Source: Mycolicibacter icosiumassiliensis
Lineage (GTDB): Bacteria > Actinomycetota > Actinomycetes > Mycobacteriales > Mycobacteriaceae
Direction of reading: 5' to 3'
Assembly (NCBI RefSeq): GCF_900078685.2
Contig: NZ_LT546166.1
Coordinates: 55,712 to 116,673, forward strand
DNA length: 60,962 nt
Shown here one piece after another: positions 35,583-46,323 of the stretch. Position numbers and translations under genes: made by a program. Position 1 is the stretch's first letter. Every line of letters begins with the position of its first letter. Below the pieces are notes generated by a model. That model did no database searches and was not told the DNA's origin. It saw nothing but the letters and a program-made list of their open reading frames with translations.

Positions 35583-36641
35583 GTGGCGGGTTCCGAGTTC
35601 GCGGGCGCGCGTGTCGCCGAGGCGGTGCCGCTGGCGCCGTTGACCACCCTGCGGGTGGGACCGGTCGCGCGACGGGTCATCACGTGCACCGACACCGAGC
35701 AGATCGTGGCGACGCTGGGCGAACTCGGCGCGGCCGGTGACCGTCCACTGCTGCTCGCGGGCGGCTCCAACGTGCTGATCGCCGACGACCTCGAGGACCT
35801 GACCGCCGTCGTGCTGGCCAACGCCGGGATCACCATCGACGGCCATCTGCTGCGAGCCGAAGCCGGCGCCGTCTGGGACGACGTTGTCGCGCGCGCGGTC
35901 GCGGCGAATCTGGGCGGGTTGGAGTGTTTGTCGGGCATCCCCGGCTCGGCCGGTGCCACCCCGGTGCAGAACGTCGGGGCCTACGGTGTCGAGGTCGCCG
36001 ACCGCCTGACCCGGGTTCTACTGCTTGATCGGCATACCGGCGAGGTGCGCTGGACCCCGGCGGCAGAGCTGGAGCTCGGCTATCGCACCAGTGTGCTCAA
36101 ACACTCTGACGCGGCGGTGGTGCTGGAGGTGGAATTCGAACTGGATGCGGGTGGGCGCAGCGCGCCGCTGCGGTACGGCGAGTTGACCACCGCGCTGCAG
36201 GCCGCTCACGGCGAGTACCGCAACCCGGCCGCCGTGCGCGCCGCGGTGCTCGCGCTACGGGCGGCCAAGGGCATGGTGCTCGACGCCGATGACCACGACA
36301 CCTGGAGTGTCGGCTCGTTCTTCACCAATCCGGTCGTGCCGCAAGATGTCTACCGCATCCTGGCCGATCGGGAAAGCGGATCGGTGCCGCACTGGGAAGC
36401 CCCGGGTGGGGTAAAACTGGCGGCCGGCTGGCTGGTGGAGCGATCTGGTTTCGGCAAGGGCTATCCCGGGCCTGCTGCCCCCGCCCGATTGTCCAGCAAG
36501 CACGCGCTGGCGGTGACCAATCGGGGTGGCGCCACCTCCGCCGAGATTGTGGGCCTGGCCCGCATCGTGCGGGACGGGGTGCGCGAGGCGTTCGGCATCA
36601 CCCTGCACCCCGAGCCGGTGCTCGTCGGGTGCGCGCTGTAG
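35583..36641 (+). CDS. murB: UDP-N-acetylenolpyruvoylglucosamine reductase
   Basis: The 352-aa FAD-dependent enzyme catalyses the second committed step of peptidoglycan precursor synthesis, reducing UDP-GlcNAc-enolpyruvate to UDP-MurNAc. Visible motifs: [18 protein letters not shown] for [22 protein letters not shown], the active-site serine region [13 protein letters not shown], and ASAE near the C-terminus ([20 protein letters not shown]). It has the insertion typical of type I MurB. GTG start at 35583. Position matches M. tuberculosis Rv0482. Confidence 0.95.
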   Translation: MAGSEFAGARVAEAVPLAPLTTLRVGPVARRVITCTDTEQIVATLGELGAAGDRPLLLAGGSNVLIADDLEDLTAVVLANAGITIDGHLLRAEAGAVWDDVVARAVAANLGGLECLSGIPGSAGATPVQNVGAYGVEVADRLTRVLLLDRHTGEVRWTPAAELELGYRTSVLKHSDAAVVLEVEFELDAGGRSAPLRYGELTTALQAAHGEYRNPAAVRAAVLALRAAKGMVLDADDHDTWSVGSFFTNPVVPQDVYRILADRESGSVPHWEAPGGVKLAAGWLVERSGFGKGYPGPAAPARLSSKHALAVTNRGGATSAEIVGLARIVRDGVREAFGITLHPEPVLVGCAL

Positions 36642-36699
36642 GCCCGGTGTAATCAACGTCGCAGGTGGTCAGGCCCCTCGGCCGGTATCTTGGAATGCC

Positions 36700-38010
36700 G
36701 TGACCCTGAACCGGCGACGTGCGTTGGCGGCGTTGGCTGCCGGGGTTGTGGCGCCGACCACGCTGGCGGGATGTTTCGGCCGGTCCGGGACGAGCGCCGA
36801 GAAGTCGCCACAGTCGGCGCCCGCTCTCACGTTCGAGCCGGCCCTGGAACAGGGAGCGGTGGCCGACGTGCTGCCTACCGCCGCCGTCGGCGTCACGGTG
36901 CGCGACGGCTGGTTTCAGCGGGTGGCGCTGACCAGCCCGGCCGGAAAGGTGCTCACCGGAACTTTCAACCGGGAGCGCACCCGCTACACCGTCACCGAGC
37001 CGTTGGGCTATGACTCCGTCTACACCTGGAGCGGGTCGGTGGTGGGCCACGACGGCAAGGCGGTGCCGGTCAGCGGCAGCATCACCACGGTCGCCCCCAC
37101 TGCCGTCATCGACGGAGGCTTTCAGCTGGCCGACGGACAGACGGTCGGGATTGCCGCGCCGGTGATCCTGCAGTTCGACGGACCGATCGCCGACAAGGCA
37201 GCCGTCGAGCGGGCCCTGACCGTCGTCACCGAGCCATCGGTGGAGGGCAGTTGGGCCTGGTTGCCCGACGAGGTGCAGGGGGCTCGGGTGCACTGGCGCA
37301 GCCGCGACTATTTCCCGGCCGGCGCTACCGTCCGTGTCGAGGCCAAGCTGTACGGCCTGGCGTTCGGCGACGGCGCCTACGGGGCTCAGGACATGTCGCT
37401 GGAATTCTCCATCGGGCGGCGACAGGTGGTGAAGGCCGAAGTCTCCTCGCATCGCATCCAGGTGGTCCGCGACGAAGGCGTGATCATGGACTTCCCGTGC
37501 AGCTACGGCCAGGCCGATAAGGCCCGCAACATCACCCGCAATGGCGTCCATGTGGTCAGCGAGAAGTACGCCGACTTCTACATGTCCAACCCGGCCGCCG
37601 GCTACAGCAACATCCACGAACGCTGGGCGGTCCGGATCTCCAACAACGGAGAGTTCATCCACGCCAACCCGTCCAGCGCCGGCGCTCAGGGCAACACCAA
37701 CGTCACCAACGGCTGTATCAACCTGTCCACCGAGGACGCCGAGCAGTACTTCTACAGCGCGATCTACGGTGACCCGGTCGAGGTGACCGGCAGCTCGATC
37801 GAGCTGTCCTACGCCGACGGCGATATCTGGGACTGGGCGGTGGACTGGGACAGCTGGGTGTCCATGTCGGCGTTGTCGACTTCGGAACAGGCTCGGACCT
37901 CACTGCCCAGCACCGCGCCGGCCACCCCGACCGACGCGCCGACGCTGTCCGGCACGCCCACGACTACGACGACACAGTCGCCGACCTCTAGTCCTCCACC
38001 CGGCGGTTAG
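36700..38010 (+). CDS. lprQ: L,D-transpeptidase lipoprotein LprQ (LdtMt5-like)
   Basis: The GTG at 36700 gives 436 residues. [20 protein letters not shown] followed by C25 is a lipoprotein signal with an LAGC lipobox (and twin arginines). Two Ig-like domains follow, then a YkuD L,D-transpeptidase domain with H321 (GEFIHANP) and catalytic C339 (TNGCINLS). The Thr/Pro/Ser tail (after about residue 395) is low complexity. Such enzymes form 3-3 cross-links in peptidoglycan. The end overlaps the convergent SDR gene by 23 bases. Corresponds to Rv0483. Confidence 0.93.
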   Translation: MTLNRRRALAALAAGVVAPTTLAGCFGRSGTSAEKSPQSAPALTFEPALEQGAVADVLPTAAVGVTVRDGWFQRVALTSPAGKVLTGTFNRERTRYTVTEPLGYDSVYTWSGSVVGHDGKAVPVSGSITTVAPTAVIDGGFQLADGQTVGIAAPVILQFDGPIADKAAVERALTVVTEPSVEGSWAWLPDEVQGARVHWRSRDYFPAGATVRVEAKLYGLAFGDGAYGAQDMSLEFSIGRRQVVKAEVSSHRIQVVRDEGVIMDFPCSYGQADKARNITRNGVHVVSEKYADFYMSNPAAGYSNIHERWAVRISNNGEFIHANPSSAGAQGNTNVTNGCINLSTEDAEQYFYSAIYGDPVEVTGSSIELSYADGDIWDWAVDWDSWVSMSALSTSEQARTSLPSTAPATPTDAPTLSGTPTTTTTQSPTSSPPPGG

Positions 38011-38755
38011 CCCGGGTCGCCGATGCCTGGTCGCGCGGGCGGATGACGATCTGGTCGAGGTCGACGTGCGGCGGCCGGGAGGCGACGAACCCGATCACCT
38101 CGGCGATGTCGGCTGCCGTCAGCGGAGTCAGGCCGGAGTAGACGGCGTCGGCCCGCTCGCGGTCCCCGTCGAAGCGCACCAGGGAGAACTCGGTGTCCAC
38201 CATGCCGGGAGCGATCTCGGTGAGCCGCACCGGTTTTCCCAGCAGCTCACCGCGCAGCGTGCGGTGCAGGGCGCTTTGGGCGTGTTTGGCCGAGGTGTAG
38301 CCGGCGCCGCCGTCATAGATCTCAAACGCCGCGATCGAGGTCACCGTGACCACCAGGCCGTCCCCGGAAGCGACAAGCTTGGGCAGCAGGGCGCGCGTCA
38401 CCTGCAGGGTGCCCAGCACGTTCGTCTCCCACATCCAGCGCCAGTGCTCGAGGTCGGCGTCTTCGACCGATGCCAGGCCCTTGGCCCCGCCGGCATTGTT
38501 GACCAGCACATTGATCGAACCGGCAACCCGGTCACAGGCGTCCGCCAGCGCGGCGACCGCGGCCGGGTCTGTGACGTCCGTCACTACCGCGGTGCCGCCG
38601 ATCTCGTCGGCCAGCGCGGCGATCCGATCGGCACGACGGGCCGCGGCGACTACGTGAAAACCTTGTCCGGCAAGAATTCTCGCGGTCGCCTCGCCGATGC
38701 CCGAGCTGGCGCCGGTGACTACGGCAATGCGCTGATCGCGCGCAGAAGTCGTCAT
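37988..38755 (-). CDS. Short-chain dehydrogenase/reductase (Rv0484c-like)
   Basis: The 255-aa classical SDR has the cofactor motif [12 protein letters not shown] (14-25), NNAGG, the catalytic serine in VTSIAAF, and YTSAKHA with the Tyr and Lys. The substrate is unknown, and the group resembles YdfG-like enzymes that act on hydroxy acids. It is divergent from the polycysteine leader and overlaps lprQ convergently by 23 bases. Confidence 0.9.
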   Translation of the reverse strand: MTTSARDQRIAVVTGASSGIGEATARILAGQGFHVVAAARRADRIAALADEIGGTAVVTDVTDPAAVAALADACDRVAGSINVLVNNAGGAKGLASVEDADLEHWRWMWETNVLGTLQVTRALLPKLVASGDGLVVTVTSIAAFEIYDGGAGYTSAKHAQSALHRTLRGELLGKPVRLTEIAPGMVDTEFSLVRFDGDRERADAVYSGLTPLTAADIAEVIGFVASRPPHVDLDQIVIRPRDQASATRANRRVED

Positions 38756-38778
38756 CGCCCCAACCTTAGTGATCGTGA

Positions 38779-38784
38779 TAGATT
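38779..38784 (+). promoter_or_regulatory. -10 element for the leaderless polycysteine peptide
   Basis: TAGATT ends 7 bases before the ATG at 38792, the spacing expected when transcription starts at the A of the ATG (leaderless mRNA), a common arrangement in mycobacteria. Confidence 0.55.
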
Positions 38785-38791
38785 CTCAGCT

Positions 38792-38872
38792 ATGTCTCGC
38801 AGTGCCCGCTTTCTGACGGCGGTCTGTCTGGCCGCTCACGGCGCGTGTTGTCGCGCATGTTGCTGCGCCTGA
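38792..38872 (+). CDS. Polycysteine leader peptide upstream of the ROK-mshA operon
   Basis: A 26-codon reading frame encodes a peptide starting MSRSARFLTAVCLAAHG and ending ACCRACCCA, with six cysteines, five of them in the last eight residues. The ATG is likely leaderless (TAGATT upstream). Polycysteine leaderless small ORFs acting as cysteine-responsive attenuators have been reported in mycobacteria. Here the downstream genes are a ROK regulator and mshA, the first step of mycothiol, which consumes cysteine. Slow decoding at low cysteine would then change expression of the operon. The 90-base gap to the ROK gene contains a weak GTCCG/CGGAC stem followed by TTTTCT (38901-38943). Confidence 0.75.
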   Translation: MSRSARFLTAVCLAAHGACCRACCCA

Positions 38873-38962
38873 CCTGCTGCGAGTAGCGCTCCTTGGGAGT
38901 GTCCGCCGGGTCGTAGGTGTAAAAGGCCCTCATTCGGACTTTTCTCCAGACAAGGACATCTC

Positions 38963-40246
38963 GTGCGTACTACCGCTCTCAACGCTCACCTGGCCAGCCA
39001 CCGGACCGGCCGGCCCCGCTCGCACCCGCGAGTGGTAGCTCCGGCCCTGCAGCTTGCCGACAGCGCCGGCGCCGAGGTCTTCGCCGCGGTTCGTCAGCAC
39101 GGTCCGGTCGCGCGGGAAGCCATCGCCGGCGCCACCTCGCTGAGCGTGGCCACCGTCAACCGCCAGGTCAGCGCGCTGCTGGAAGCCGGATTGCTGCTCG
39201 AGCGTGCCGACCTGGCCACGTCCGGCGCGATCGGGCGGCCGCGTCGGCCGGTGGTGGTGAACCACGAACCGTTCCTCACCCTGGGCCTGCACATCGGCGC
39301 CAAGACCACCAGCATCGTGGCCACCGACCTGCTCGGCCGCACGCTCGACGTCGTCGAGACCCCGACCCCGAACAATGGGGCAACGCCTGCGCTGGCTTCG
39401 CTGGCCGCCAGTGCCAGCCGGTACCTGACCCGCTGGCAGAAGCGCCGGCCGCTGTGGGTCGGGGTGGCGATCGGTGGCGCGGTGGACGGGGCCACCGGCT
39501 ACGTCGACCACCCGCGGCTGGGCTGGACGGCCGCGCCGGTCGGACCGGTGCTGGCCGAGGAGCTGGGCCTGCCCGTGTCGGTGGCCTCGCACGTGGATGC
39601 GATGGCCGGGGCGGAACTGCTGTTCGGGGTTCGGCGGCCGACGGCGAACAGCACCACCAGCCTCTACGTCTACGCCCGCGAAACGGTCGGCTACGCCCTG
39701 GTGATCGGCGGCCGGGTGCACAGCCCAGCCAGTGGTCCGGGCACCATCGCCGGCCTGCCGGTGCACTCGGAACTGCTCGGGGCCACCGGGCAGCTCGAAT
39801 CCACCGTCAGCGATGAGGCGGTGCTGGCCGCGGCTCGTCGGCTCCGGCTCCTGCCGGAGGGCAACGGGGCGGTGTCGGCGGCGGTGACCACGCTGGTGCG
39901 CGAAGCGCGAGGCGGTGACCAGCGGGCGGCGGCACTGCTGACCGAGCGGGCCCGCGTACTGGGCGAAGCCGTCGCGCTGTTGCGCGACGTACTCAACCCC
40001 GATGACCTGGTGGTCGGCGGTCAGGGTTTCACCGAATACCCGGAGGGGATGGCCGAGGTGGAGCGGGCATTCACGCAGCGTTCGGTGCTGTCGGCGCGCA
40101 GCATTCGCGTCACCGCGTTCGGCAACCGGGTCCAGGAGGCCGGCGCCGGCACGGTGTCACTGGGCGGGCTCTACGCCGACCCGGTCGGGGCGATGCGCCG
40201 CTCCCGCGGTTCGGGGGCCCGCGTGGTCCCCGAAGTGTCGGCCTGA
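38963..40246 (+). CDS. ROK-family transcriptional regulator (Rv0485-like)
   Basis: The 427-aa protein has an N-terminal winged helix-turn-helix (about 25-85; [20 protein letters not shown]) and a ROK sugar-kinase-like domain ([20 protein letters not shown], then [10 protein letters not shown]). The CxCGxxGC zinc motif of many ROK proteins is not seen. In M. tuberculosis the orthologue sits in the same place before mshA and is reported to regulate PE/PPE genes. GTG start at 38963. Preceded by a polycysteine leader peptide, and 22 bases before mshA. Confidence 0.88.
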   Translation: MRTTALNAHLASHRTGRPRSHPRVVAPALQLADSAGAEVFAAVRQHGPVAREAIAGATSLSVATVNRQVSALLEAGLLLERADLATSGAIGRPRRPVVVNHEPFLTLGLHIGAKTTSIVATDLLGRTLDVVETPTPNNGATPALASLAASASRYLTRWQKRRPLWVGVAIGGAVDGATGYVDHPRLGWTAAPVGPVLAEELGLPVSVASHVDAMAGAELLFGVRRPTANSTTSLYVYARETVGYALVIGGRVHSPASGPGTIAGLPVHSELLGATGQLESTVSDEAVLAAARRLRLLPEGNGAVSAAVTTLVREARGGDQRAAALLTERARVLGEAVALLRDVLNPDDLVVGGQGFTEYPEGMAEVERAFTQRSVLSARSIRVTAFGNRVQEAGAGTVSLGGLYADPVGAMRRSRGSGARVVPEVSA

Positions 40247-40268
40247 CCGAACCTGTAAAGATGGCGGG

Positions 40269-41615
40269 GTGGGCTATGGCGTTGGAGGGGTTCAAGGCGT
40301 CAGGTCCGATGTGCACCGGGTAGCGCTGCTGTCGGTGCACACTTCGCCGCTGGCCCAGCCCGGCACCGGCGATGCCGGCGGAATGAACGTCTACGTCCTG
40401 CAGAGCGCGCTGCATCTGGCGCGTCGCGGGGTGGCGGTGGAAGTCTTCACCCGCGCGACGTCGTCGATCGACCCGCCGGTGCAGCACGTGGCGCCCGGCG
40501 TGCTGGTGCGCAATGTGGTGGCCGGGCCGTTCGAAGGCCTGGACAAAAACGACCTGCCCACTCAGCTGTGCGCGTTCGCCGCCGGGGTGCTGCGCGCCGA
40601 GGCCGCCCACGAGCCCGGCTATTACGACGTCGTGCATTCGCACTACTGGCTCTCCGGTCAGGTGGGCTGGTTGGCCGCGGACCGGTGGGCGGTGCCCCTG
40701 GTGCACACCGCGCACACCCTGGCCGGGGTGAAGAACGCCGCCCTGGCGGCCGGCGACGCCCCGGAGCCGCCGCTGCGCACGGTCGGCGAGCAGCAGGTCG
40801 TCGATGCCGCGGACCGTATGATCGTCAACACCGACGACGAAGCGCAGCAACTGGTGGCCCTGCACGAGGCGGACCCGCGCCGGATCGACGTGGCGCACCC
40901 GGGCGTGGACCTGGAGGTGTTTCGGCCCGGCGACAAGCAGGCGGCCCGGGAGGCGTTGGGGTTGTCCCCGACCGAACCGATCGTGGCGTTCGTCGGCCGC
41001 ATCCAGCCGCTCAAGGCGCCCGACGTCCTGCTGCGCGCGGCCGCGAAACTGCCCGGGGTACGCGTGGTGGTGGCCGGCGGACCGTCGGGCAGCAGTGGGC
41101 TGGCGGAACCGGGCGGCCTGGTTCGGCTGGCGGGCGAACTGGGTATCAGTGACCGGGTGACCTTCCTGCCGCCGCAGTCCCGCGAGGATCTGGCGACCCT
41201 GTTCCAAGCCGCCGACCTGGTGGCCGTGCCGAGTTACTCCGAATCGTTCGGTCTGGTGGCGCTGGAGGCGCAGGCCTGCGGGACGCCGGTGGTCGCCGCG
41301 GCCGTCGGTGGGCTGCCGGTGGCGGTGCGCGACGGGGTCACCGGGCGCCTGGTCGACGGGCACGGGATCGAGGCGTGGGCGACCGCCCTCGAGGAGCTGC
41401 TGCGGCTGGGCTCCGGGCCCCGCGGATGGGCGATGCGCCGGGCCGCGGTCAGCCACGCGGCGCAGTTCTCCTGGGAGCGCACCGTGGACGCCCAGTTGGC
41501 CAGCTACACCCACGCGATCGAGGATTTCGCCGCGGCCCGGGGCGGGCGGATGCGGGTGCTAGGATCGGCACGCCGGCCTCGCCGCTGGCCGACCCGGCGC
41601 GGGGCACGCGCGTGA
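40269..41615 (+). CDS. mshA: D-inositol-3-phosphate glycosyltransferase (mycothiol synthesis)
   Basis: The 448-aa GT4 family glycosyltransferase has an N-terminal half starting [20 protein letters not shown], with the Gly-rich loop and N-lobe ending [13 protein letters not shown]. The C-lobe has [17 protein letters not shown] and the conserved acidic residues in [20 protein letters not shown]. MshA joins UDP-GlcNAc to inositol-3-phosphate, the first step of mycothiol. GTG 40269 is the likely start, with GTG 40311 an alternative. The N-terminus is shorter than in M. tuberculosis MshA. It overlaps the YbjN-like gene by 4 bases. Confidence 0.93.
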   Translation: MGYGVGGVQGVRSDVHRVALLSVHTSPLAQPGTGDAGGMNVYVLQSALHLARRGVAVEVFTRATSSIDPPVQHVAPGVLVRNVVAGPFEGLDKNDLPTQLCAFAAGVLRAEAAHEPGYYDVVHSHYWLSGQVGWLAADRWAVPLVHTAHTLAGVKNAALAAGDAPEPPLRTVGEQQVVDAADRMIVNTDDEAQQLVALHEADPRRIDVAHPGVDLEVFRPGDKQAAREALGLSPTEPIVAFVGRIQPLKAPDVLLRAAAKLPGVRVVVAGGPSGSSGLAEPGGLVRLAGELGISDRVTFLPPQSREDLATLFQAADLVAVPSYSESFGLVALEAQACGTPVVAAAVGGLPVAVRDGVTGRLVDGHGIEAWATALEELLRLGSGPRGWAMRRAAVSHAAQFSWERTVDAQLASYTHAIEDFAAARGGRMRVLGSARRPRRWPTRRGARA

Positions 41616-42142
41616 ACCGCGGCGACGTCCAGCAGCTCATCGAGAGCACGCTGCAGGCAGCCGAGTTGACCTATTCGCCGACGCCGGGCTCCCACGGTGG
41701 CCTGCCGGGGCTGATCGTGGAACTGCCCGGCGAGCGCAAGCTCAAGACCAACACCATCCTCAGCATCGGAGAGCACTCGGTGCGCGTCGAGGCGTTCGTC
41801 TGTCGTCAGCCCGACGAGAACCACGCCGGCGTCTACCGGTACCTGCTCAAGCGCAACCGCCGGCTGTACGGGGTGGCCTACACCTTGGACAACGTCGGCG
41901 ACATCTACCTGGTCGGCCGCATGGCGCTGGCTTCGGTGACCGCTGAAGAGATCGACCGGGTGCTCGGGCAGGTGCTCGAAACCGTCGACTTTGACTTCAA
42001 TACGTTGCTGGAGTTGGGATTTGCCACCTCGATCCAGAAGGAATGGGAGTGGCGGGTGTCCACCGGGCAGTCGCTGAAGAACCTGCGGGCGTTCGAGCAT
42101 TTGATCGACAAGGACGACGACCAGGTTGACGATGCAGGTTGA
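41612..42142 (+). CDS. YbjN-domain protein (Rv0487-like)
   Basis: The 176-aa protein shows the YbjN/type III secretion chaperone-like fold ([20 protein letters not shown], then [20 protein letters not shown]). The GTG start lies inside the mshA stop (GTGA overlap), and the gene overlaps the next one by 11 bases, so translation is probably coupled across mshA, this gene and phzF-like. Function unknown. It is conserved after mshA in mycobacteria. Confidence 0.87.
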   Translation: MNRGDVQQLIESTLQAAELTYSPTPGSHGGLPGLIVELPGERKLKTNTILSIGEHSVRVEAFVCRQPDENHAGVYRYLLKRNRRLYGVAYTLDNVGDIYLVGRMALASVTAEEIDRVLGQVLETVDFDFNTLLELGFATSIQKEWEWRVSTGQSLKNLRAFEHLIDKDDDQVDDAG

Positions 42143-42815
42143 GGTATTGCGCGTCTTCGTCGACGAACGCGGCGACTACGGCAATCCGCTCGGGGTGGTC
42201 CTCGACGGGGCATCGGTTCCCGAGCCGGCGCAACGACAGCAATTGGCGGCCACGCTGGGGTTCAGCGAAACGATCTTCATCGACGACGCCGAAAGCGGGC
42301 GGCTGCGGATCTTCACCCCGGCTACCGAACTGCCGTTCGCCGGGCATCCCACCGTCGGCGCCGCCTGGGTGTTGTCGCGGGAACTCGGTCATCCGCCTGC
42401 CGCCCTGGAAACCCCGGGCGGCGTGGTCCCGACGTGGATCGATGGCGACCAGGTCTGGGTGCGCGGTCTGTTGGCCGCCACACCCCCGTGGTGGCACGAG
42501 CGTCTCGCCGATGGTGCCGCCGTCGATGCGCTGGACGGACCACTTGGACCCGAGCAGGACGCAACCCAGTTGTGGGCGTGGCGTGATGAAGCAGCTGGCG
42601 TGATCCGTGCCCGGGTCTTCGCCGCGCGTTACGGCGTGGCCGAAGACGAGGCCTGCGGGTCGGCCAGCATGCGTCTGGCGGCGGTGCTGGGCCGCGACAT
42701 CACGGTGCACCATGGTCGCGGATCGATCGTCTACGCACGCCCGGGCCCTCCAGGGACTGCCGAAATCGGCGGCCGGGTGGTCAGTGACGGGGTCATGTCG
42801 GGTTTGCGCGGCTGA
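42132..42815 (+). CDS. PhzF-family isomerase
   Basis: The 227-aa PhzC/PhzF-like epimerase/isomerase has the glutamate-containing loop FSETIFIDDAESG, the phosphate-binding ELPFAGHPTVGAAWVL and the second-domain motif EDEACGSASM. The family acts on small acids through a diaminopimelate-epimerase-like fold. The substrate in mycobacteria is unknown. The ATG at 42132 overlaps the YbjN-like gene by 11 bases. At this spot M. tuberculosis has a LysE transporter (Rv0488), so this is a lineage-specific difference. Confidence 0.87.
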   Translation: MQVEVLRVFVDERGDYGNPLGVVLDGASVPEPAQRQQLAATLGFSETIFIDDAESGRLRIFTPATELPFAGHPTVGAAWVLSRELGHPPAALETPGGVVPTWIDGDQVWVRGLLAATPPWWHERLADGAAVDALDGPLGPEQDATQLWAWRDEAAGVIRARVFAARYGVAEDEACGSASMRLAAVLGRDITVHHGRGSIVYARPGPPGTAEIGGRVVSDGVMSGLRG

Positions 42816-42883
42816 ATAGCGGCCGATCGACGCCTGCGTGCGGGTGAATTGCCGCACTGGGCGGCTCGTGCCACAGTTGAGAA

Positions 42884-43093
42884 ATGAGCACATCGACGCG
42901 ACGGGCGAGTGAATATCGTCGCAGGATGCGTGAACGGGGTTTCCGGCCAGTCCAAATGTGGGTGCCCGACGTCCGGTCGCCGCAGTTCGCCGCGGCGGCT
43001 CGCCGAGAAGCACTCGCGCTGGCCGCTGCGGACCGGTGCCGTGACGACATGGACTTCGTCGAGGCGATCTCGGATCTGGCCGACGGCGAGTGA
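42884..43093 (+). CDS. MazE-type antitoxin (DUF3018)
   Basis: The 69-aa protein (RRASEYRRRMRERGFRPVQM, then SPQFAAAARREALAL) belongs to the DUF3018 MazE group found with mycobacterial MazF toxins such as MazEF7. It combines a short DNA-binding N-terminus with a helical, acidic C-terminal segment (DDMDFVEAISDLADGE) that masks the toxin. Its stop overlaps the toxin GTG start (GTGA). Confidence 0.88.
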   Translation: MSTSTRRASEYRRRMRERGFRPVQMWVPDVRSPQFAAAARREALALAAADRCRDDMDFVEAISDLADGE

Positions 43094-43413
43094 ACCGCGG
43101 TGAGCTGTGGACGGTGTCGGGGGGCGTCTATGCCGCCAAACCCCGGCCGGCGCTCATCATTCAGGACGATTTGTTCTCGACAACGGAATCGGTTGTCATC
43201 GTTCCGCTGACCACTATGGCGGTGGCCGACGCCGTAGTCGCGCGTGTTGCGGTGCCGGTGGGATCCGGGACCGCTCAGCCCAGTTTCGCCATGGTGGACA
43301 AGATCACGACGGTCCGGCGGTCGAATCTGGGGACGCGAATCGGTCGCGTTAGCATCGCGTTGATGAAGGAGATCGAGCGCTCCGTCATGGTGTTTCTGGG
43401 TTTGGCTGCCTGA
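43090..43413 (+). CDS. MazF-type endoribonuclease toxin
   Basis: The 107-aa MazF/PemK-family protein begins NRGELWTVSGGVYAAKPRPALIIQDD and contains the PSFAMVDKITTVRR segment. Members cleave mRNA, tRNA or rRNA at short sequence motifs. The conserved Arg/Ser-type catalytic residues (PRPALI, TTVRR) are present. It is translationally coupled to its antitoxin. The 3' end overlaps the convergent cutinase gene by 29 bases. Cleavage specificity is not predictable. Confidence 0.9.
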   Translation: MNRGELWTVSGGVYAAKPRPALIIQDDLFSTTESVVIVPLTTMAVADAVVARVAVPVGSGTAQPSFAMVDKITTVRRSNLGTRIGRVSIALMKEIERSVMVFLGLAA

Positions 43414-44185
43414 CACCGCGCACGCTGTCGCTGGTATGCCAACCGTGCAGGGTGACGTCCCCACTCGCGTGGGCGGCGATCTGGCCGGTGGCGAATTTGG
43501 CGGCGGTGGCGGGCATGCCGTTTGTCGGATAATCCAGGTGCCCGAACGGAATACCGTCGCCGCCGTTGCAGACGGTGTCGTTCTGGGCGCAGAACTCGCG
43601 GGTCTTGGCCGCGTACAGCGGGCCGATGGTGATGGGCGGCGCGTCATAGCGGCGGATGAACGCGGCCGACGGGGTTCCGAACAGCACCACCGCCGCGACG
43701 TGGTCGGCCGCCGCGTCGGGCATCGGCCGCGGTAGATCCGGCACCAGCTCGTCCGGTAACCCGGTCGGCACGGACTGCGCCGTCGCATAACCGGTGACGG
43801 CCGCGCCCTGAGAGTAGCCGCCCAGCACGATCTGGGTATCCGGACAATCCAGCGCTGTCCACTCGATGTGGCTGACCTCGTCGCGGATTCCGGCGATGAC
43901 GCTTCGGTCGAAGTCGAGCCCGCTGCTGAAACCACTGGCGGCGGCGTAGTTGACCGGATACACCGCCATCGACTGGTCGGTCAGGTCGGAGCTCAGTGCG
44001 TCGACGAATGCCTGCCCGACCTTGCCGACGCCGGGCGGCTCGTCGCTGCCCCGGGCGAACACCACCTCGACGTCGGCGCACGGCTTGGCGTTGGCGGCCG
44101 GGGGCCGAATCAGCATCACCGGCGAAATCATCACCGCTGCGGCGCACAGCAGCCGGGGGATAGGCCGCAGGCAACGTACGTTCAC
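43385..44185 (-). CDS. Cutinase-like serine esterase, secreted
   Basis: The GTG at 44185 gives 266 residues. The signal peptide (about 1-33, ending ANA-K) is followed by a cutinase domain: [10 protein letters not shown], nucleophile S125 in GGYSQGAAV, the aspartate in [10 protein letters not shown] and the histidine in FGHLDYP. The four cysteines PCAD, LDCPD, EFCAQ and TVCNG form the usual two disulfides. Mycobacterial cutinase-like proteins hydrolyse lipid esters or polyesters. It is divergent from gpm1 and convergent with mazF. A longer start is not supported by the signal peptide. Confidence 0.9.
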   Translation of the reverse strand: MNVRCLRPIPRLLCAAAVMISPVMLIRPPAANAKPCADVEVVFARGSDEPPGVGKVGQAFVDALSSDLTDQSMAVYPVNYAAASGFSSGLDFDRSVIAGIRDEVSHIEWTALDCPDTQIVLGGYSQGAAVTGYATAQSVPTGLPDELVPDLPRPMPDAAADHVAAVVLFGTPSAAFIRRYDAPPITIGPLYAAKTREFCAQNDTVCNGGDGIPFGHLDYPTNGMPATAAKFATGQIAAHASGDVTLHGWHTSDSVRGVRQPNPETP

Positions 44186-44261
44186 CGCTACACCCCCGAT
44201 CCCGGCATCCGGACCTTCCTTCGACGGTAGCTCGTATTGGGCCCGTGAGACACTGACGCCC

Positions 44262-45011
44262 ATGTCTGACACTGCCACCCTGGTGCTGCTGCGCCACGGG
44301 GAAAGCGAATGGAACGCCAGCAACCAGTTCACCGGTTGGATGGACGTCAACCTGACCGACAAGGGCCGCACCGAGGCGGTCCGGGCCGGTGAGCTGCTGG
44401 TTGAGCACGGCTTGCGGCCCGACGTGGTCTACACCTCGCTGCTGCGCCGGGCGATCACCACCGCGAACCTGGCGCTGGACGCCGCCGATCGGCACTGGAT
44501 CCCGGTGCACCGCACCTGGCGGCTCAACGAGCGCCACTACGGCGCCCTGCAGGGCCTGGACAAGGCCGCCACCAAGGCGCGCTACGGCGACGACCAGTTC
44601 ATGACGTGGCGGCGCAGCTACGACACCCCCCCGCCGCCGATCGAGTCCGGCAGCCGGTACAGCCAGGACACCGACCCCCGTTACGCCGACATCGGCGGCG
44701 GTCCGCTGACCGAGTGCCTGGCCGACGTGGTGGCGCGTTTCCTGCCGTACTTCACCGACGTCGTCATTCCGGACCTGCGGTGCGGCAAGACGGTGCTGAT
44801 CGCGGCGCACGGCAACTCGTTGCGGGCGTTGGTGAAGTACCTCGACGGAATGTCGGATGAGGATGTGGTCGGGCTGAACATCCCGACCGGCATCCCGTTG
44901 CGCTACGACTTAGACGCCGACCTGCGCCCGCAGGTTGCCGGCGGCGTCTATCTGGACCCCGAGGCGGCGGCTGCCGGGGCTGCGGCGGTCGCGAGCCAGG
45001 GCGCCAAGTAG
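44262..45011 (+). CDS. gpm1: 2,3-bisphosphoglycerate-dependent phosphoglycerate mutase
   Basis: The 249-aa enzyme has the phosphohistidine motif [10 protein letters not shown] (R11, H12) at the N-terminus and the second histidine in [12 protein letters not shown], as in dPGM enzymes. It interconverts 3- and 2-phosphoglycerate in glycolysis and gluconeogenesis. ATG 44262 matches the family N-terminus ([12 protein letters not shown]). The C-terminal Ala-rich tail is typical for mycobacterial Gpm1 (Rv0489). It precedes senX3 as in other mycobacteria. Confidence 0.96.
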   Translation: MSDTATLVLLRHGESEWNASNQFTGWMDVNLTDKGRTEAVRAGELLVEHGLRPDVVYTSLLRRAITTANLALDAADRHWIPVHRTWRLNERHYGALQGLDKAATKARYGDDQFMTWRRSYDTPPPPIESGSRYSQDTDPRYADIGGGPLTECLADVVARFLPYFTDVVIPDLRCGKTVLIAAHGNSLRALVKYLDGMSDEDVVGLNIPTGIPLRYDLDADLRPQVAGGVYLDPEAAAAGAAAVASQGAK

Positions 45012-45141
45012 CGGTTTTGGGCCCGCCCAGTGTGAATGCTGGGTGGAGCCCGGGTGAAATCTTCGCGTTGAATTCACATTCGGCGCACGTCATGGTCGAA
45101 CGCTGGTCAGCCTACGGTGCCGGACTGCGTACGATTTTGCC

Positions 45142-46323
45142 GTGGCTGCGACCTCGGCGCTGACGCTTGCTGCAGCGTCGGTGATTCCTGCGCTGGCGGC
45201 AGGCATAGCGGCCGGCGTTTGGCTGTCGCCGCGGCTGGCCGAGCGCCGCCGCAAGGCAGCGACCGAACGGTCCGGGATCACCGTCGCGGAGATGCTGCAG
45301 CAGATCGTTTCGCACGCCTCACTGGGGATCGCGGTCGTCGACTCCCACCGCGACGTCGTCTACCTCAATGAGCGCGCCACCGAGCTGGGCCTGGTGCACG
45401 GCCGATTGCTCGACGACGAGGCCTGGGCGGCCGCCCAACGCGCACTGGGCGGCGACGACGAAGTCGTCTTCGACCTGACGGTGGCCAAGCGGGCGCCAGG
45501 GGCCACCCGGTCGGATCTGTCGGCGGTGCGCGGCTATGCCCGCTTGCTGTCGGAAGACGATCGCCGGTTCGCGGTGGTGATCGTCGACGACCAATCCGAG
45601 CAGGCCCGCATGGAGGCCAGCCGGCGCGACTTCGTGGCCAACGTCAGCCATGAACTCAAAACCCCGGTGGGGGCGATGGGGCTGCTTGCCGAAGCACTGC
45701 TGGCGTCGGCCGATGACCCCGAGGCGGTACGGCCGTTCGCCGAGCGGGTGCTGGTGGAGGCCAACCGGCTCGCCAGCATGATCGGTGAGCTGATCGAGCT
45801 GTCCCGACTGCAGGGCGCCGACCCGCTGCCGGACCTGGGCATCGTCGACGTCGACGCGGTGGTCAATGAGGCGATCTCCCGGCACAAGGTGGCCGCCGAC
45901 AACGCCGAGATCACGATCACCACCGATGCCCCGAGCGGGCTGCGCGTGCTGGGCGACGAACCGCTGCTGGTCACCGCGCTGGCCAATCTGGTGTCCAATG
46001 CGATTGCCTACTCGCCGCACGGTTCGCCGGTATCGATCAGCCGGCGTCGCCGGGAGGGGTCCATCGAGATCGCCGTGACCGACCGTGGCATCGGCATCGC
46101 ACCCAAGGACCAGCAGCGGGTGTTCGAACGGTTCTTCCGCAGCGACAAGGCCCGTTCGCGGGCCACCGGGGGCACCGGGCTGGGATTGGCGATCGTCAAA
46201 CACGTGGCGGCCAACCACAACGGCACCATCACGTTGTGGAGCCAGCCGGGCACCGGTTCGACGTTTACCTTGGCGATTCCCGCATACCAGGGCAGTGTGG
46301 ACCCAGAGAAGGAGGAGCAGTGA
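45142..46323 (+). CDS. senX3: Sensor histidine kinase SenX3
   Basis: The 393-aa kinase has an N-terminal membrane anchor region (about 5-30), a PAS-like domain (about 50-150), and the H-box [14 protein letters not shown] with H170. It then has the N, G1 and G2 boxes ([36 protein letters not shown] and [13 protein letters not shown]). With RegX3 it controls the phosphate-starvation response, with PhoU/Pst input in M. tuberculosis. GTG start at 45142. Slightly shorter than the 410-aa orthologue. A MIRU-type unit follows the stop. Confidence 0.95.
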   Translation: MAATSALTLAAASVIPALAAGIAAGVWLSPRLAERRRKAATERSGITVAEMLQQIVSHASLGIAVVDSHRDVVYLNERATELGLVHGRLLDDEAWAAAQRALGGDDEVVFDLTVAKRAPGATRSDLSAVRGYARLLSEDDRRFAVVIVDDQSEQARMEASRRDFVANVSHELKTPVGAMGLLAEALLASADDPEAVRPFAERVLVEANRLASMIGELIELSRLQGADPLPDLGIVDVDAVVNEAISRHKVAADNAEITITTDAPSGLRVLGDEPLLVTALANLVSNAIAYSPHGSPVSISRRRREGSIEIAVTDRGIGIAPKDQQRVFERFFRSDKARSRATGGTGLGLAIVKHVAANHNGTITLWSQPGTGSTFTLAIPAYQGSVDPEKEEQ

